64,000 nucleotides of DNA from Dongia deserti (GTDB lineage: Bacteria > Pseudomonadota > Alphaproteobacteria > Dongiales > Dongiaceae): NCBI RefSeq assembly GCF_003574735.1, contig NZ_QORW01000018.1, forward strand, positions 56,602 through 120,601, written 5' to 3'. How positions within the stretch are numbered: position 1 is the first letter of the stretch; the number at the start of each line of letters is the position of its first letter. Positions 17,105 through 24,374 of the stretch are shown piece by piece. The position numbers were made by a program, and so were the translations under genes. The notes beneath the pieces were generated by a model. That model did no database searches and was not told where the DNA came from. It was given only the letters and a program-made list of their open reading frames with translations.

Positions 17105-17935
17105 ATGAAGAGAGCATTGCTTCTGAGCGGCGCGGTTACAGCGATGCTAGGTGCTGCGCCAGTCCTCGCATTTGCCGACGATGCCATTCCGAGCAACGCA
17201 CCGTCGGTGCAAATAGCGGAGGGCCAAACAGAGACTGGCCAAGTCGACGCAGGCAACCTCATAGGCAAAGAGGTGCAGGATGCGAACGGCGAAAAGGTTG
17301 GGGATATCGAGAGCGTGATGGTCGACGAGAGTGGCGAGGTGAAATCTGTGGTCCTCGACGTGAGCGGCTGGCTGGAGGGCGAGAAGCTGATCTCTGTGAA
17401 CTGGTCGGATCTTCAGATGGCTGAGGACGGCAAGATCACCACGTCCATGACCAAGGAGACCGCTGAGACCGCCGCGAACTATGAATACAAGGACGAAAAT
17501 CTGCGCGGTCAGGTGATGACCGAAGCCGGCGAGCCTTACACCGCGGCTGGCGCGGCGCCGCGGCCGGTCGGTGGCGAAACGACGACAGCGGATACCGGCA
17601 CAGCAGATACCGGCACCGCAGATACCGGCGCCGAAGATACGGCCGTGATGAATCCTGACGGCACACTGAATGCCAGCAAGCTGATCGGCCTCGACGTCCA
17701 GAGCGCAGAAGACAAGAAGGTCGGTGACATCGGTGAAGTCGTGATCGACAAGAGCGGCCAGATCGAAGGAGTCGTGGTCGACGTGGGCGGATTCCTCGGG
17801 TTGGGCACCCATCCGGTGTTGCTGGACTGGAAGGATGTGACCTTAACCAGTCAGGACGGTAGCGACCGGGCCGTGGTCAACCTGAACCGCGAGAAGCTGG
17901 AACAAATGCCGGCGTACGAAAGTTCAAGCAGATAA
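17105..17935 (+). CDS. Exported protein with two PRC-barrel domains
   Basis: 276 residues. A signal peptide (MKRALLLSGAVTAMLGAAPV, cleavage near AFA-DD) precedes two PRC-barrel domains. The first spans about 48-110 (NLIGKEVQDANGEKVGDIES) and the second about 190-265 (SKLIGLDVQSAEDKKVGDIG). The linker contains three tandem ADTGT-type pentapeptides. PRC-barrels are small adaptor folds; periplasmic versions occur with stress genes but have no fixed role. The start has GGAGAGC upstream. It ends in a clear Rho-independent terminator. Confidence 0.88.
   Translation: MKRALLLSGAVTAMLGAAPVLAFADDAIPSNAPSVQIAEGQTETGQVDAGNLIGKEVQDANGEKVGDIESVMVDESGEVKSVVLDVSGWLEGEKLISVNWSDLQMAEDGKITTSMTKETAETAANYEYKDENLRGQVMTEAGEPYTAAGAAPRPVGGETTTADTGTADTGTADTGAEDTAVMNPDGTLNASKLIGLDVQSAEDKKVGDIGEVVIDKSGQIEGVVVDVGGFLGLGTHPVLLDWKDVTLTSQDGSDRAVVNLNREKLEQMPAYESSSR
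17591..17635 (+). repeat. Tandem 15-bp repeat in the PRC-barrel gene
   Basis: Three consecutive imperfect copies of GATACCGGCACAGCA (17591-17605, 17606-17620, 17621-17635) encode DTGTA-type pentapeptides in the interdomain linker. The in-frame unit could vary in copy number without disrupting the protein. Confidence 0.85.
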
Positions 17936-17958
17936 CCGACCTGCCACGAGTTGCAGGG

Positions 17959-17990
17959 AACAGGCGGGTCCCAGCCCGCCTGTTTTCGTT
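17959..17990 (+). terminator. Rho-independent terminator of the PRC-barrel gene
   Basis: A perfect 10-bp stem AACAGGCGGG / CCCGCCTGTT with a 6-base loop (17959-17984) is followed by TTCGTT. It lies 24 bp after the PRC-barrel stop codon. Confidence 0.8.
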
Positions 17991-18022
17991 TTGGATTTAC
18001 CGGCTTGGAAGAGGAGGCAATG

Positions 18023-18349
18023 ATGTCGAGGCGCAGCAAATTCAGCCACACGGAGCGGGCCTATGACGACCTAGTGGATGAGTTCGGCAATCTGGTTGAG
18101 GCCATGGAGGAGGTCTTTACGGCGGCCAAGGAGGATGGAAGCGAGAGATTGACCGAGCTCAGAGGGCAAGCCGAAGCCAGCCTCAAGCGCGCGAAAGCAC
18201 GGCTCGGGCACATGGAGAAGAGTACCGTTGCCAAGGCGCGCAAGCTCGCGTCCGATTCCGATGAGTATGTGCACGAGAATCCGTGGACCGCGATCGGGAT
18301 CGGGGCCGGGGTCGGATTGCTGGTCGGATTGCTGATCGGACGGAAATGA
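18023..18349 (+). CDS. DUF883/ElaB-like membrane-anchored protein
   Basis: 108 residues. A long amphipathic helix (YDDLVDEFGNLVEAMEEVFT to KSTVAKARKLASDSDEYV) is followed by HENPWTAIGIGAGVGLLVGL, a C-terminal glycine-zipper membrane segment ending GRK. This is the DUF883 pattern; E. coli relatives (ElaB, YqjD) bind ribosomes at the membrane in stationary phase. GAGGAGG at 18010-18016 favours the second of two adjacent ATGs. The stop overlaps the next start (ATGA). Confidence 0.85.
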   Translation: MSRRSKFSHTERAYDDLVDEFGNLVEAMEEVFTAAKEDGSERLTELRGQAEASLKRAKARLGHMEKSTVAKARKLASDSDEYVHENPWTAIGIGAGVGLLVGLLIGRK

Positions 18350-18813
18350 GCCTGCGCGCAGGCGAGCATCACTCGATGTCCGTGCACGCCACCGATGGCA
18401 TCGTTCGCTCCGGCCGGCGCATGCTCGCCATTCTGGTCGGCATGGTGCGTACGCGGCTCGGCCTGCTGGCCGTCGAGCTCTTGGAGGAAAGGAATCGCAT
18501 CTGGCTGATGCTGGTGCTGACGGCGCTGGCACTGATCTTCGCCGCCATGGCGCTGTTGATGCTCTCGCTCTTGGTGGTCGTCGTATTCTGGGACGAGAAC
18601 AGGTTGCTCGCGATCGGCGCGCTATTCATCTTCTATCTGCTGGCGGCTGGTGCAACGCTGCTGGTGCTTCGGCAAAAGACCAAGGCGGGCTCGGCATTGT
18701 TTGCGAGCACGCTTCGTGAGCTCGAAAGGGACAGCGACGAGCTGGGAGGCGAGTTCGAGACGGAAGATGAAGACATCGACTTCGATCGTCCGCGCGGGCG
18801 TGCGCGTGGCTAG
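18346..18813 (+). CDS. Phage holin family (YqjE-like) integral membrane protein
   Basis: 155 residues with two membrane helices (WLMLVLTALALIFAAMALLM and LLAIGALFIFYLLAAGATLL) and a charged, acidic C-terminus. The segment VRTRLGLLAVELLEERNRI matches the YqjE/'putative actinobacterial holin X' family, which is not truly phage-related. In enterobacteria yqjD-yqjE-yqjK form one operon, and the same order appears here. The start overlaps the DUF883 stop. Confidence 0.82.
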   Translation: MSLRAGEHHSMSVHATDGIVRSGRRMLAILVGMVRTRLGLLAVELLEERNRIWLMLVLTALALIFAAMALLMLSLLVVVVFWDENRLLAIGALFIFYLLAAGATLLVLRQKTKAGSALFASTLRELERDSDELGGEFETEDEDIDFDRPRGRARG

Positions 18814-19102
18814 CGCGCGAGCCGGCGCAGTCGAACTCAGGCGCCGCCGGGAGATGCTGATTGCGCGGGCCGCGCTTGAGCGCGCCGAAATGCGCGATGC
18901 GACGCAGGACTTGCTGATTGCCAGCGATCGCATCGCCCGCTTCGTGATGGTCGGTGCCACGCTGATCCGCCGATATTGGCTGCCGCTGAGCGTGCTGTTG
19001 GCCGGCGGTTTGTTCAAGCGGACCCGTCCCGTGCTTCGCTTTGCGCGCACTGGCCTTGCGATCTGGCAGACGGCGCGCTTGTTGCGCGCAGCGCGCAGAT
19101 AG
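18767..19102 (+). CDS. YqjK-like small basic protein
   Basis: Up to 111 residues, basic, with a helical ELRRRREMLIARAALERAEM region and a hydrophobic YWLPLSVLLAGGLFKR segment. Position after DUF883 and YqjE-like genes suggests a YqjK-type protein; sequence similarity is weak. The start is uncertain. The ATG at 18767 overlaps the holin-like gene by 47 bp. GTG codons at 18800 or 18806, close to the preceding stop, may be the true start. Confidence 0.55.
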   Translation: MKTSTSIVRAGVRVASARAGAVELRRRREMLIARAALERAEMRDATQDLLIASDRIARFVMVGATLIRRYWLPLSVLLAGGLFKRTRPVLRFARTGLAIWQTARLLRAARR

Positions 19103-19189
19103 CAACGGCGTGAGCTTTCATCTGTTTACGCAAAGGAGGCGGCAACGACGTTGCCGCTCGTCAGCAGTCGCTACATGACAGGAGCAACC

Positions 19190-19402
19190 ATGAACAAGGA
19201 CCAAATGCAGGGCAACTGGAAGCAGTTGAAAGGTAAAGTGAAGGAGCAGTGGGGTAAGTTGACTGATGACGATCTTACGATCGTTGAAGGTAATATGGAT
19301 CAGCTCGCCGGTCGCGTGCAGGAGCGTTACGGCGTTCAGCGAGACGAGGCGGAACGCCAAATCAAGGAGTTCCGGCGTCGTAACGAGGATCTCTGGCCAT
19401 AG
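19190..19402 (+). CDS. CsbD family stress protein
   Basis: 70 residues, the standard length. The CsbD signature is clear: MNKDQMQGNWKQLKGKVKEQ, WGKLTDDDLTIVEGNMDQLA and GRVQERYGVQRDEAERQI. Members are abundant under general stress; the function is undefined. AGGAGC lies upstream of the ATG, and a terminator follows 24 bp after the stop. No GGAAC promoter was found immediately upstream. Confidence 0.93.
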   Translation: MNKDQMQGNWKQLKGKVKEQWGKLTDDDLTIVEGNMDQLAGRVQERYGVQRDEAERQIKEFRRRNEDLWP

Positions 19403-19426
19403 GCACTAAGTGAAGCAAGAACGAAT

Positions 19427-19456
19427 ACGGCCCGCATTGCGGGCCGTTTCTTTTTG
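19427..19456 (+). terminator. Rho-independent terminator after csbD-type gene
   Basis: A perfect 9-bp stem ACGGCCCGC / GCGGGCCGT with a 3-base loop (19427-19447) is followed by TTTCTTTTT. Confidence 0.88.
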
Positions 19457-19467
19457 CGGAAGGCGCG

Positions 19468-19650
19468 TCAGAAGATGGTGCGGGCCGGGCCGCCTTTCTG
19501 CATCGCGCACACGATGAGCGCCACCAGCAGCATGATCAAGGAGATGCCGAACAGGAGCTGTCCGATACTGCTGGCGATCGGCGAAGAGGCACCGAAGCCG
19601 AGCGCGCCGGAACTGACCGTGGTGATCAGAAACAGAACGACCCACCGCAT
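19468..19650 (-). CDS. DUF1328/YtjA-like small membrane protein
   Basis: 60 residues with two hydrophobic helices (WVVLFLITTVSSGALGFG and IGQLLFGISLIMLLVALI) and a short cytoplasmic tail. Size and the GALGFG turn resemble the DUF1328 family, small stress-associated membrane proteins. GGAGAGG precedes the ATG. It is downstream of the 24-residue frame at 19683 and probably shares its promoter. Confidence 0.65.
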   Translation of the reverse strand: MRWVVLFLITTVSSGALGFGASSPIASSIGQLLFGISLIMLLVALIVCAMQKGGPARTIF

Positions 19651-19682
19651 GGCGACCTCTCCTCGGAGACCGAACCAGTGAA

Positions 19683-19757
19683 TCAGTTGAACAGCAGCCA
19701 GATGACGATCAGGATCGGAATTGGCACGCCCAACAGCCATAGCAACGCGTACCGCAT
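19683..19757 (-). CDS. 24-residue hydrophobic peptide
   Basis: ATG-initiated frame encoding MRYALLWLLGVPIPILIVIW plus LLFN, a single membrane-spanning peptide. GAAGGG lies 7 bases upstream of the start. It sits between a candidate EcfG promoter and the DUF1328-like gene on the same strand. The proline pair inside the helix (GVPIPI) is a pattern I associate with other unannotated small membrane proteins of alphaproteobacteria, but I cannot name a family. Confidence 0.55.
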   Translation of the reverse strand: MRYALLWLLGVPIPILIVIWLLFN

Positions 19758-19817
19758 GGCTTACCCTTCACCAAAGTCCCGCCACGCCATCCCGGCGCGA
19801 CACTGGATTGCCGACAA

Positions 19818-19843
19818 AACCCGAAACAGGGGCGGTTTGTTCC
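19818..19843 (-). promoter_or_regulatory. Candidate EcfG-dependent promoter of the small membrane protein genes
   Basis: On the minus strand GGAAC (19843-19839) and GTT (19820-19818) are 18 bases apart, 60 bp upstream of the 24-codon frame. Confidence 0.45.
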
Positions 19844-19856
19844 GGAGGCGCCTGGG

Positions 19857-21650
19857 CTAAACCGGCTCGGGCGAGCGGGCGGCGGTGTCGGCGCTTGCGG
19901 CCTGCTGGCGGTCGTTGGCGGTATCGGGGCGGGCGGGACCGAGGCGGAAGCTCAGTGTGCTGGTTGTGCCTGGCGGGCCGGACGTCGTGATCTCGCCGCC
20001 CAGCTGGCGGGTGAAGGCCTCGATCAGAGTCTGGCCCATGCTGCCAGGCATCTCGCCGTCCACCTTGCGCTCCGACTGGCCGATGCCGTCATCGGCGATG
20101 ATCAGCTTCGCCATGCCGTTCTCTTCGCGCGAGATCCGGACGATGATGTTGCCGGAGCGCTGATTGGGAAAAGCGTGCTTGAAGGAATTGGTGAGGATCT
20201 CCGTCGTCAGCAGCGCGAGCGGGACAGCGCGGTCGCCCGTCACCTGGAGATGCGGAATATCGACGTTGAGCCGCACACGCCGCGGCGGGACCCCCGAGCC
20301 ATCCTGTAGCAGGCTGCACAGGTTCGTCATGAAGGGATGCAGATCCACCTCCTGCATGTCCTGGCTCTCGTAGAGATGCCGATGCACCAGGGCGAGCGCG
20401 TTGATCCGCATCTGCACATCGGTGAAGGCCTGCTTGACGGCCTCGCCGCGCGGGATGCGGGCGTAGAGATTGAGGAGGCTGGTCACCGTCTGCAGGTTGT
20501 TCTTCACGCGATGGTGGATCTCGCGCAGCATCATCTGCTTCTGCGCCAGCGACTGACGCAGATCGGCTTCGCGTTCATCGAGCCGGATCGCCATCTCGCG
20601 CAACGTGTCCGCCAGCTCGCGAAACTCAGCCGGCGCGCCCTCGAATTCGCGTTTGACCGAGAGGTCGCCGACGCTCATGGACCCTGCGGCCTCGGTCAGG
20701 CGATTGATCCATTTGGTGACCAGGAAGCGCGTGCCGATGAGGGCTGCGGCCATTGCCGCCACCGAGACGAACGCGAGCACGCCGATCTGGAGGAGAAGCG
20801 TAGTCCACAGCGGCTCGATCAACCGGGCCGTCGGCTGACCGAGCAAGACGAACAGCTCCTTGTCACCGATGACGTTGACGGCGTAGTTGCGCCGAATTCC
20901 GTCCTGTCCCACGGAATCGAAGGTCCGCACGTAGCCACCGACGACTTCCTGAATGATCTCTGCATCCGGCAGACCGGCTTGCGTATCCACCCCCTGCGCC
21001 TTCGGCCCGACCAGAACCTGGCCCGCGCGGTCGAGCAGATAGACCATGGCGTCGGGTGGCAAACCGGGTTCCTGCCCGATCGCCGACAGCCACTCCAGGC
21101 GAATGGCCAGCGAGAGGACGCCGGTCACTTCGTTTCGGTCGTTCATCACCGGCGCCGCATAGATGATGACGCCCTCCTGCATCCGGGCAGCGTAGAAGTA
21201 TCCGCTGACGGCCTCGCGGCGGGTTTCCATCACGGACCTGAACCAGTCCGCGGTCATGACATTGGGAGCGTGTGCGGCTGGGTCGGACTGGCAGACCGCA
21301 TCGCCCTTGGCATTGCGCAGCACGGTGATGGCGTAGGCGGGGTAGGGGCGGATTGCCGTTTCCAGCAGCTGCGCGCATTCCGCGCCGACTCCCGGCGCGC
21401 CGGCAACTGCCGCCACCACCGGGGGCTGATGCGCCAGGTTCTGGATGATGCGGTTGGACTGCCAGAGCAGGTTGGTCTCGTAGTTCGACGCTAGCGTCGC
21501 GAAGCGCACGGTCGATTCATGCGCCTGGCGGACCTGATCGCGATAGCGATCGATGGCGGCGATGATGCCGAAGGTGCTGGGAACGACGAGAACGATCGCG
21601 AACAGCAGGATCAGCCGGTGGCGCAGTGGCTGCAGGAGCTGACCGAACAT
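19857..21650 (-). CDS. HisKA_2/HWE-type sensor histidine kinase with periplasmic sensing domain
   Basis: 597 residues. TM1 is at about 11-33 (LILLFAIVLVVPSTFGIIAA), followed by a periplasmic Cache-like domain (about 35-275), TM2 at about 280-303, and a HAMP-like linker. The HisKA_2 box is MLREIHHRVKNNLQT, phospho-acceptor His about 379. The ATPase domain has N and G boxes (ILTNSFKHAF, IIADDGIGQS). Kinases of this family phosphorylate PhyR in alphaproteobacteria. It lies directly downstream of phyR on the same strand, 86 bp apart, so it is the likely general stress sensor kinase. GGGAGA lies upstream of the ATG. Confidence 0.9.
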   Translation of the reverse strand: MFGQLLQPLRHRLILLFAIVLVVPSTFGIIAAIDRYRDQVRQAHESTVRFATLASNYETNLLWQSNRIIQNLAHQPPVVAAVAGAPGVGAECAQLLETAIRPYPAYAITVLRNAKGDAVCQSDPAAHAPNVMTADWFRSVMETRREAVSGYFYAARMQEGVIIYAAPVMNDRNEVTGVLSLAIRLEWLSAIGQEPGLPPDAMVYLLDRAGQVLVGPKAQGVDTQAGLPDAEIIQEVVGGYVRTFDSVGQDGIRRNYAVNVIGDKELFVLLGQPTARLIEPLWTTLLLQIGVLAFVSVAAMAAALIGTRFLVTKWINRLTEAAGSMSVGDLSVKREFEGAPAEFRELADTLREMAIRLDEREADLRQSLAQKQMMLREIHHRVKNNLQTVTSLLNLYARIPRGEAVKQAFTDVQMRINALALVHRHLYESQDMQEVDLHPFMTNLCSLLQDGSGVPPRRVRLNVDIPHLQVTGDRAVPLALLTTEILTNSFKHAFPNQRSGNIIVRISREENGMAKLIIADDGIGQSERKVDGEMPGSMGQTLIEAFTRQLGGEITTSGPPGTTSTLSFRLGPARPDTANDRQQAASADTAARSPEPV

Positions 21651-21736
21651 AGACAACAGGTCTCCCTCATCACCCGCCCGGGATCTTCGGGGCGCACGAC
21701 ATCGACTCGCGCACCCCGACCCAGACGGCCGACAGG

Positions 21737-22543
21737 CTAGACCGCCTGTCTGCTCTGTCTAGGCTGACCGAAAAAGGACAGGGCCTGGGAGATCGTAACC
21801 TTCAGCGTGTCCGGCTCGAACGGTTTGGTGACGAGGTAGGTCGGCTCCGGCCGCTCGCCGGTGAGCAGGCGCTCCGGATAGGCGGTGACGAAGATCACCG
21901 GCACCCTCATGGAATCGAGGATCTCCTTGACCGCCGTGAGGCCCGAGCCACCCGGACCGAGGTCGATATCGGCCAGGACCAGGCCCGGCTGGCTCTTCTG
22001 CGCCAGGCGCACGGCTTCGACTTGGCTGGAGGCGATCCCAACCACGGAATGCCCCATGTCCCGCACCAGCCCCACGATGTCGAGGGCGATCACCGGCTCG
22101 TCCTCGATCACCAGGATCGAGGTCGCCATCTGCTCGTTCACCGAGGACCATGCGGATGCGAGCAGATCGGCACCTGCCTCGTGCGGGATGCCGAGAATTT
22201 GCGAAGCGTCCTGGACCGAAAAGCCTTCGAGCGTTGTTAACAGTAGGATCTGGCGTTCGGAGACGGGCAGGGCCTGCAGACGCGCCTCGACCGACAGGTC
22301 GTTGGGTTCGCTCTCACCTTCGTCTTCGTCGTGGACCCCCGTGCGGGACCAGACGTCATGGAACAGGCGGAACAATTGCAGGCGAACATCGCCCGTGGCG
22401 GATATGCGATCCGGCTCTTGGAGCAGGTCCTCGAGACAGATGCGCACGTAGGTATCCCCGGTCTGCTGCGAGCCCAAAAGCGCCCTGGCGTAGCGCCGCA
22501 GATAGCGCAGGTTTTCTACGATTTTTTCGGATACGTCTGGCAT
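21737..22543 (-). CDS. phyR: PhyR, anti-anti-sigma response regulator of the general stress response
   Basis: 268 residues in the diagnostic order. An N-terminal sigma-like domain (residues 1-135: VENLRYLRRYARALLGSQQ; sigma4-like LPVSERQILLLTTLEGFSVQ) is fused to a C-terminal receiver. The receiver acceptor is Asp192 in LADIDLG, with Thr220 (FVTAYPE) and Lys240 (VTKPFEP) conserved. When phosphorylated, PhyR binds NepR and frees EcfG. GAGAGGGA lies upstream of the ATG at 22543. It is divergent from nepR-ecfG across 140 bp that carries a symmetric promoter. Confidence 0.96.
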   Translation of the reverse strand: MPDVSEKIVENLRYLRRYARALLGSQQTGDTYVRICLEDLLQEPDRISATGDVRLQLFRLFHDVWSRTGVHDEDEGESEPNDLSVEARLQALPVSERQILLLTTLEGFSVQDASQILGIPHEAGADLLASAWSSVNEQMATSILVIEDEPVIALDIVGLVRDMGHSVVGIASSQVEAVRLAQKSQPGLVLADIDLGPGGSGLTAVKEILDSMRVPVIFVTAYPERLLTGERPEPTYLVTKPFEPDTLKVTISQALSFFGQPRQSRQAV

Positions 22544-22585
22544 AAGTCCCTCTCTTGCCACCCGTTGATTTTTTTTATGACCAAA

Positions 22586-22613
22586 GGAACCCCAACCGTA
22601 ACGTCGGGGTTCC
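22586..22613. promoter_or_regulatory. Symmetric, probably bidirectional EcfG promoter between phyR and nepR
   Basis: A perfect 8-bp inverted repeat GGAACCCC / GGGGTTCC with a 12-base centre. Read on either strand it gives GGAAC-N18-GTT, matching the EcfG -35/-10 pattern in both directions. Expected transcripts would lead to phyR (minus, start codon about 43 bp away) and nepR-ecfG (plus, about 70 bp away). This would autoregulate the whole circuit. Confidence 0.65.
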
Positions 22614-22683
22614 CGTCAGGAGATAAAAATGTGCGGCTCGGGCATAGCTCCATATTCCTACCACATCGGGGATTTGCAGGAAA

Positions 22684-22983
22684 ATGGCTACCGCGTCTAA
22701 AAAATCCCCCAGCGACAACAGTGATTTCGGGGCGGCGCACTACGCGTCGGGGGTGAGGTCAGTGAGTAAAGACGATAAAGACAAGGGCGTGAAAAGCGAA
22801 GTGATAACATCCCAGAGTTCCCAAACACGCGCGAAAAAGGGCCGCCGCGCGCCGGCCGTGCTTGACCGCTGGTTCGATGCCCAGCTTGGGCGGCTCTATG
22901 CCGACGTAGCATCCGAACCCGTTCCCGTTGAAATGCTGCAACTGATCGCCAAGTTGAAGAAACCAAAGCAACCGGGCTCCTGA
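22684..22983 (+). CDS. nepR: NepR, anti-sigma factor for EcfG
   Basis: 99 residues. A disordered Ser/Lys-rich N-terminus precedes the NepR helices: VLDRWFDAQLGRLYADVASE, PVPVEMLQLIAKLKK. NepR binds EcfG in unstressed cells and phosphorylated PhyR under stress. AGGAAA lies upstream of the ATG. It is 31 bp ahead of ecfG in the usual alphaproteobacterial arrangement. Confidence 0.94.
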   Translation: MATASKKSPSDNSDFGAAHYASGVRSVSKDDKDKGVKSEVITSQSSQTRAKKGRRAPAVLDRWFDAQLGRLYADVASEPVPVEMLQLIAKLKKPKQPGS

Positions 22984-23014
22984 GAACGCGGTCAATCAAT
23001 TGGGAAGAAGAGGC

Positions 23015-23626
23015 ATGGAGGAACCGGCGTTCGATCGTATGTCGGCCGAGCTGCAGTCGGCATTGCTCGATGTGCTGCCGCACTTGCGCGCTTTCGCGCG
23101 GTCTTTGACACGCAATCGCGACCAGGCCGATGACCTTGTCAACGACACGATCGTGCGGGCGATCAGCGCATCGCAGCAATTCACCCCGGGCACCAATTTC
23201 AAGGCGTGGATTTTCACCATCCTGCGCAACCTGTTCTACAACGAGGGACGCAAGCGGCATTCCAGGTTCTCCTCACTCGACGACCTCACGGTGAACGAGC
23301 CCTCGATCGGTGCTTCGCAAGAATCGAGCCTGGAGTTCTGCGATTTCCGCCGCGCCTTCTGGCAGCTCAACCCGGATCAGCGCGAGGTGCTGATCCTGGT
23401 GGGGGCGAGCGGCCTGAGCTACGAAGAAGCGGCCGCCGTGTGCGACTGCCGTGTCGGCACCATCAAGAGCCGCGTGTCGCGCGCACGGGCCGATCTCAAA
23501 CGCATGCTCGACGAAGGGACGCTGGCAACCGTCCGCTCCGACATCGCGCCGATCAGCGGCGGCAGCGGCTTGGCAGAAGCTTTGGAACCGGTCATTCCCG
23601 CCAAGGCATTCAAGCGCGTGCGCTGA
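23015..23626 (+). CDS. ecfG: EcfG, general stress ECF sigma factor
   Basis: 203 residues. Region 2 (LPHLRAFARSLTRNRDQADD; TNFKAWIFTILRNLFYNE) and region 4 (LNPDQREVLILVGASGLSYE; CRVGTIKSRVSRARADLK) are complete. It is the sigma factor freed by PhyR and directs transcription from GGAAC/GTT promoters. AGAGG precedes the ATG at 23015; an upstream TTG is less likely. Its 3' end overlaps the convergent DUF2063 gene by 17 bp. Confidence 0.93.
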   Translation: MEEPAFDRMSAELQSALLDVLPHLRAFARSLTRNRDQADDLVNDTIVRAISASQQFTPGTNFKAWIFTILRNLFYNEGRKRHSRFSSLDDLTVNEPSIGASQESSLEFCDFRRAFWQLNPDQREVLILVGASGLSYEEAAAVCDCRVGTIKSRVSRARADLKRMLDEGTLATVRSDIAPISGGSGLAEALEPVIPAKAFKRVR

Positions 23627-24374
23627 CCAGCAATCGCAGTTCCAGAACCAGTGCAATGATGCGGCCAAGCGCCATGTCATCCTCGGCACCGCACTGCGCC
23701 GCCGCGGCGCCGAGCTGCGTTTCGTCCTGAACTGCCGCCAGGAACTGCGCAGCGGGCGCATCCAACTCCCGCACCACCAGCGCTCGATCCGGCCGGCAGA
23801 CCAGCAGGACCTGGGGCCGCGCCGTCATGTCGATGACGGAGAGATCCGGATCGGGCACCTGGTGCGCCTTCCAGAGCTCCGCCACCGGCGCCTTCACCGG
23901 AACGACCTGTGCATGCTGCGCCCGGCGGATCGGAAGCGCCTCCAACTGATCCGGCGGCAAGTTCGCAAGCGTGTCTGGTGAGACATACCGTTCGACGGCT
24001 GCGTTGTACGAGGCTATGCGCGCGAACTCGAAGCGCGCCACCTCCGAGACATAGGGCAGCGCACCCAGCTCCGGCAGGTCGCTCAGATAGCCCGGAAACT
24101 CCGCGCCATATTCGAACAAGCATGGCCGCCGCGGCGGACGCGCGAGCACGAAACGCCGAGCAGCTTGCTCGAAGAAATCGCGTCCGAGCAGGTGCAGCGT
24201 GACCGGGAAGTTGGCTTTCAGCGCCTCGCTGAGACCGACCAGGAAATTGTTGCGATAGATGCCGAGGCGCTCCGCGCCGTCGAACGCATCGGCGACGATG
24301 GCCGGCGCGAGCTGCGCACTATCACCGGTCAGCAGATAATGGCGATAGGCGCCCTGCAGGTCCGCGAGCCTCAC
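23610..24374 (-). CDS. bufC: DUF2063 family protein, second BufC-like MNIO partner
   Basis: 254 residues. The N-terminal domain has the DUF2063 pattern (LADLQGAYRHYLLTGD, ERLGIYRNNFLVGLSEAL, FPVTLHLLGRDFFEQAARRF). Conserved features are the aromatic-acidic LFEYGAEFPGYLSDL and VARFEFARIASYNA. DUF2063 proteins deliver RiPP precursors to DUF692 oxidases. The GTG at 24374 overlaps the DUF692 stop (GTGA), showing coupling. It differs considerably from the first copy at 26602, so this is not a recent duplication. No precursor gene is adjacent to this pair. Confidence 0.82.
   Translation of the reverse strand: MRLADLQGAYRHYLLTGDSAQLAPAIVADAFDGAERLGIYRNNFLVGLSEALKANFPVTLHLLGRDFFEQAARRFVLARPPRRPCLFEYGAEFPGYLSDLPELGALPYVSEVARFEFARIASYNAAVERYVSPDTLANLPPDQLEALPIRRAQHAQVVPVKAPVAELWKAHQVPDPDLSVIDMTARPQVLLVCRPDRALVVRELDAPAAQFLAAVQDETQLGAAAAQCGAEDDMALGRIIALVLELRLLVSARA

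Noticed and set aside
17957..17984. GGAAC...GTT as an EcfG promoter for the DUF883 gene
   Set aside because: The spacing is 20 bases, outside the 17-18 seen elsewhere, and the same bases form the stem of a Rho-independent terminator.
18346..18813. Evidence of a prophage from the 'phage holin family' protein
   Set aside because: It belongs to the chromosomal YqjD-YqjE-YqjK-like group; no other phage genes are present.
20337..21494. Plus-strand open frame opposite the sensor kinase (385 codons)
   Set aside because: The minus-strand histidine kinase has clear H, N and G boxes; the plus-strand frame has none.
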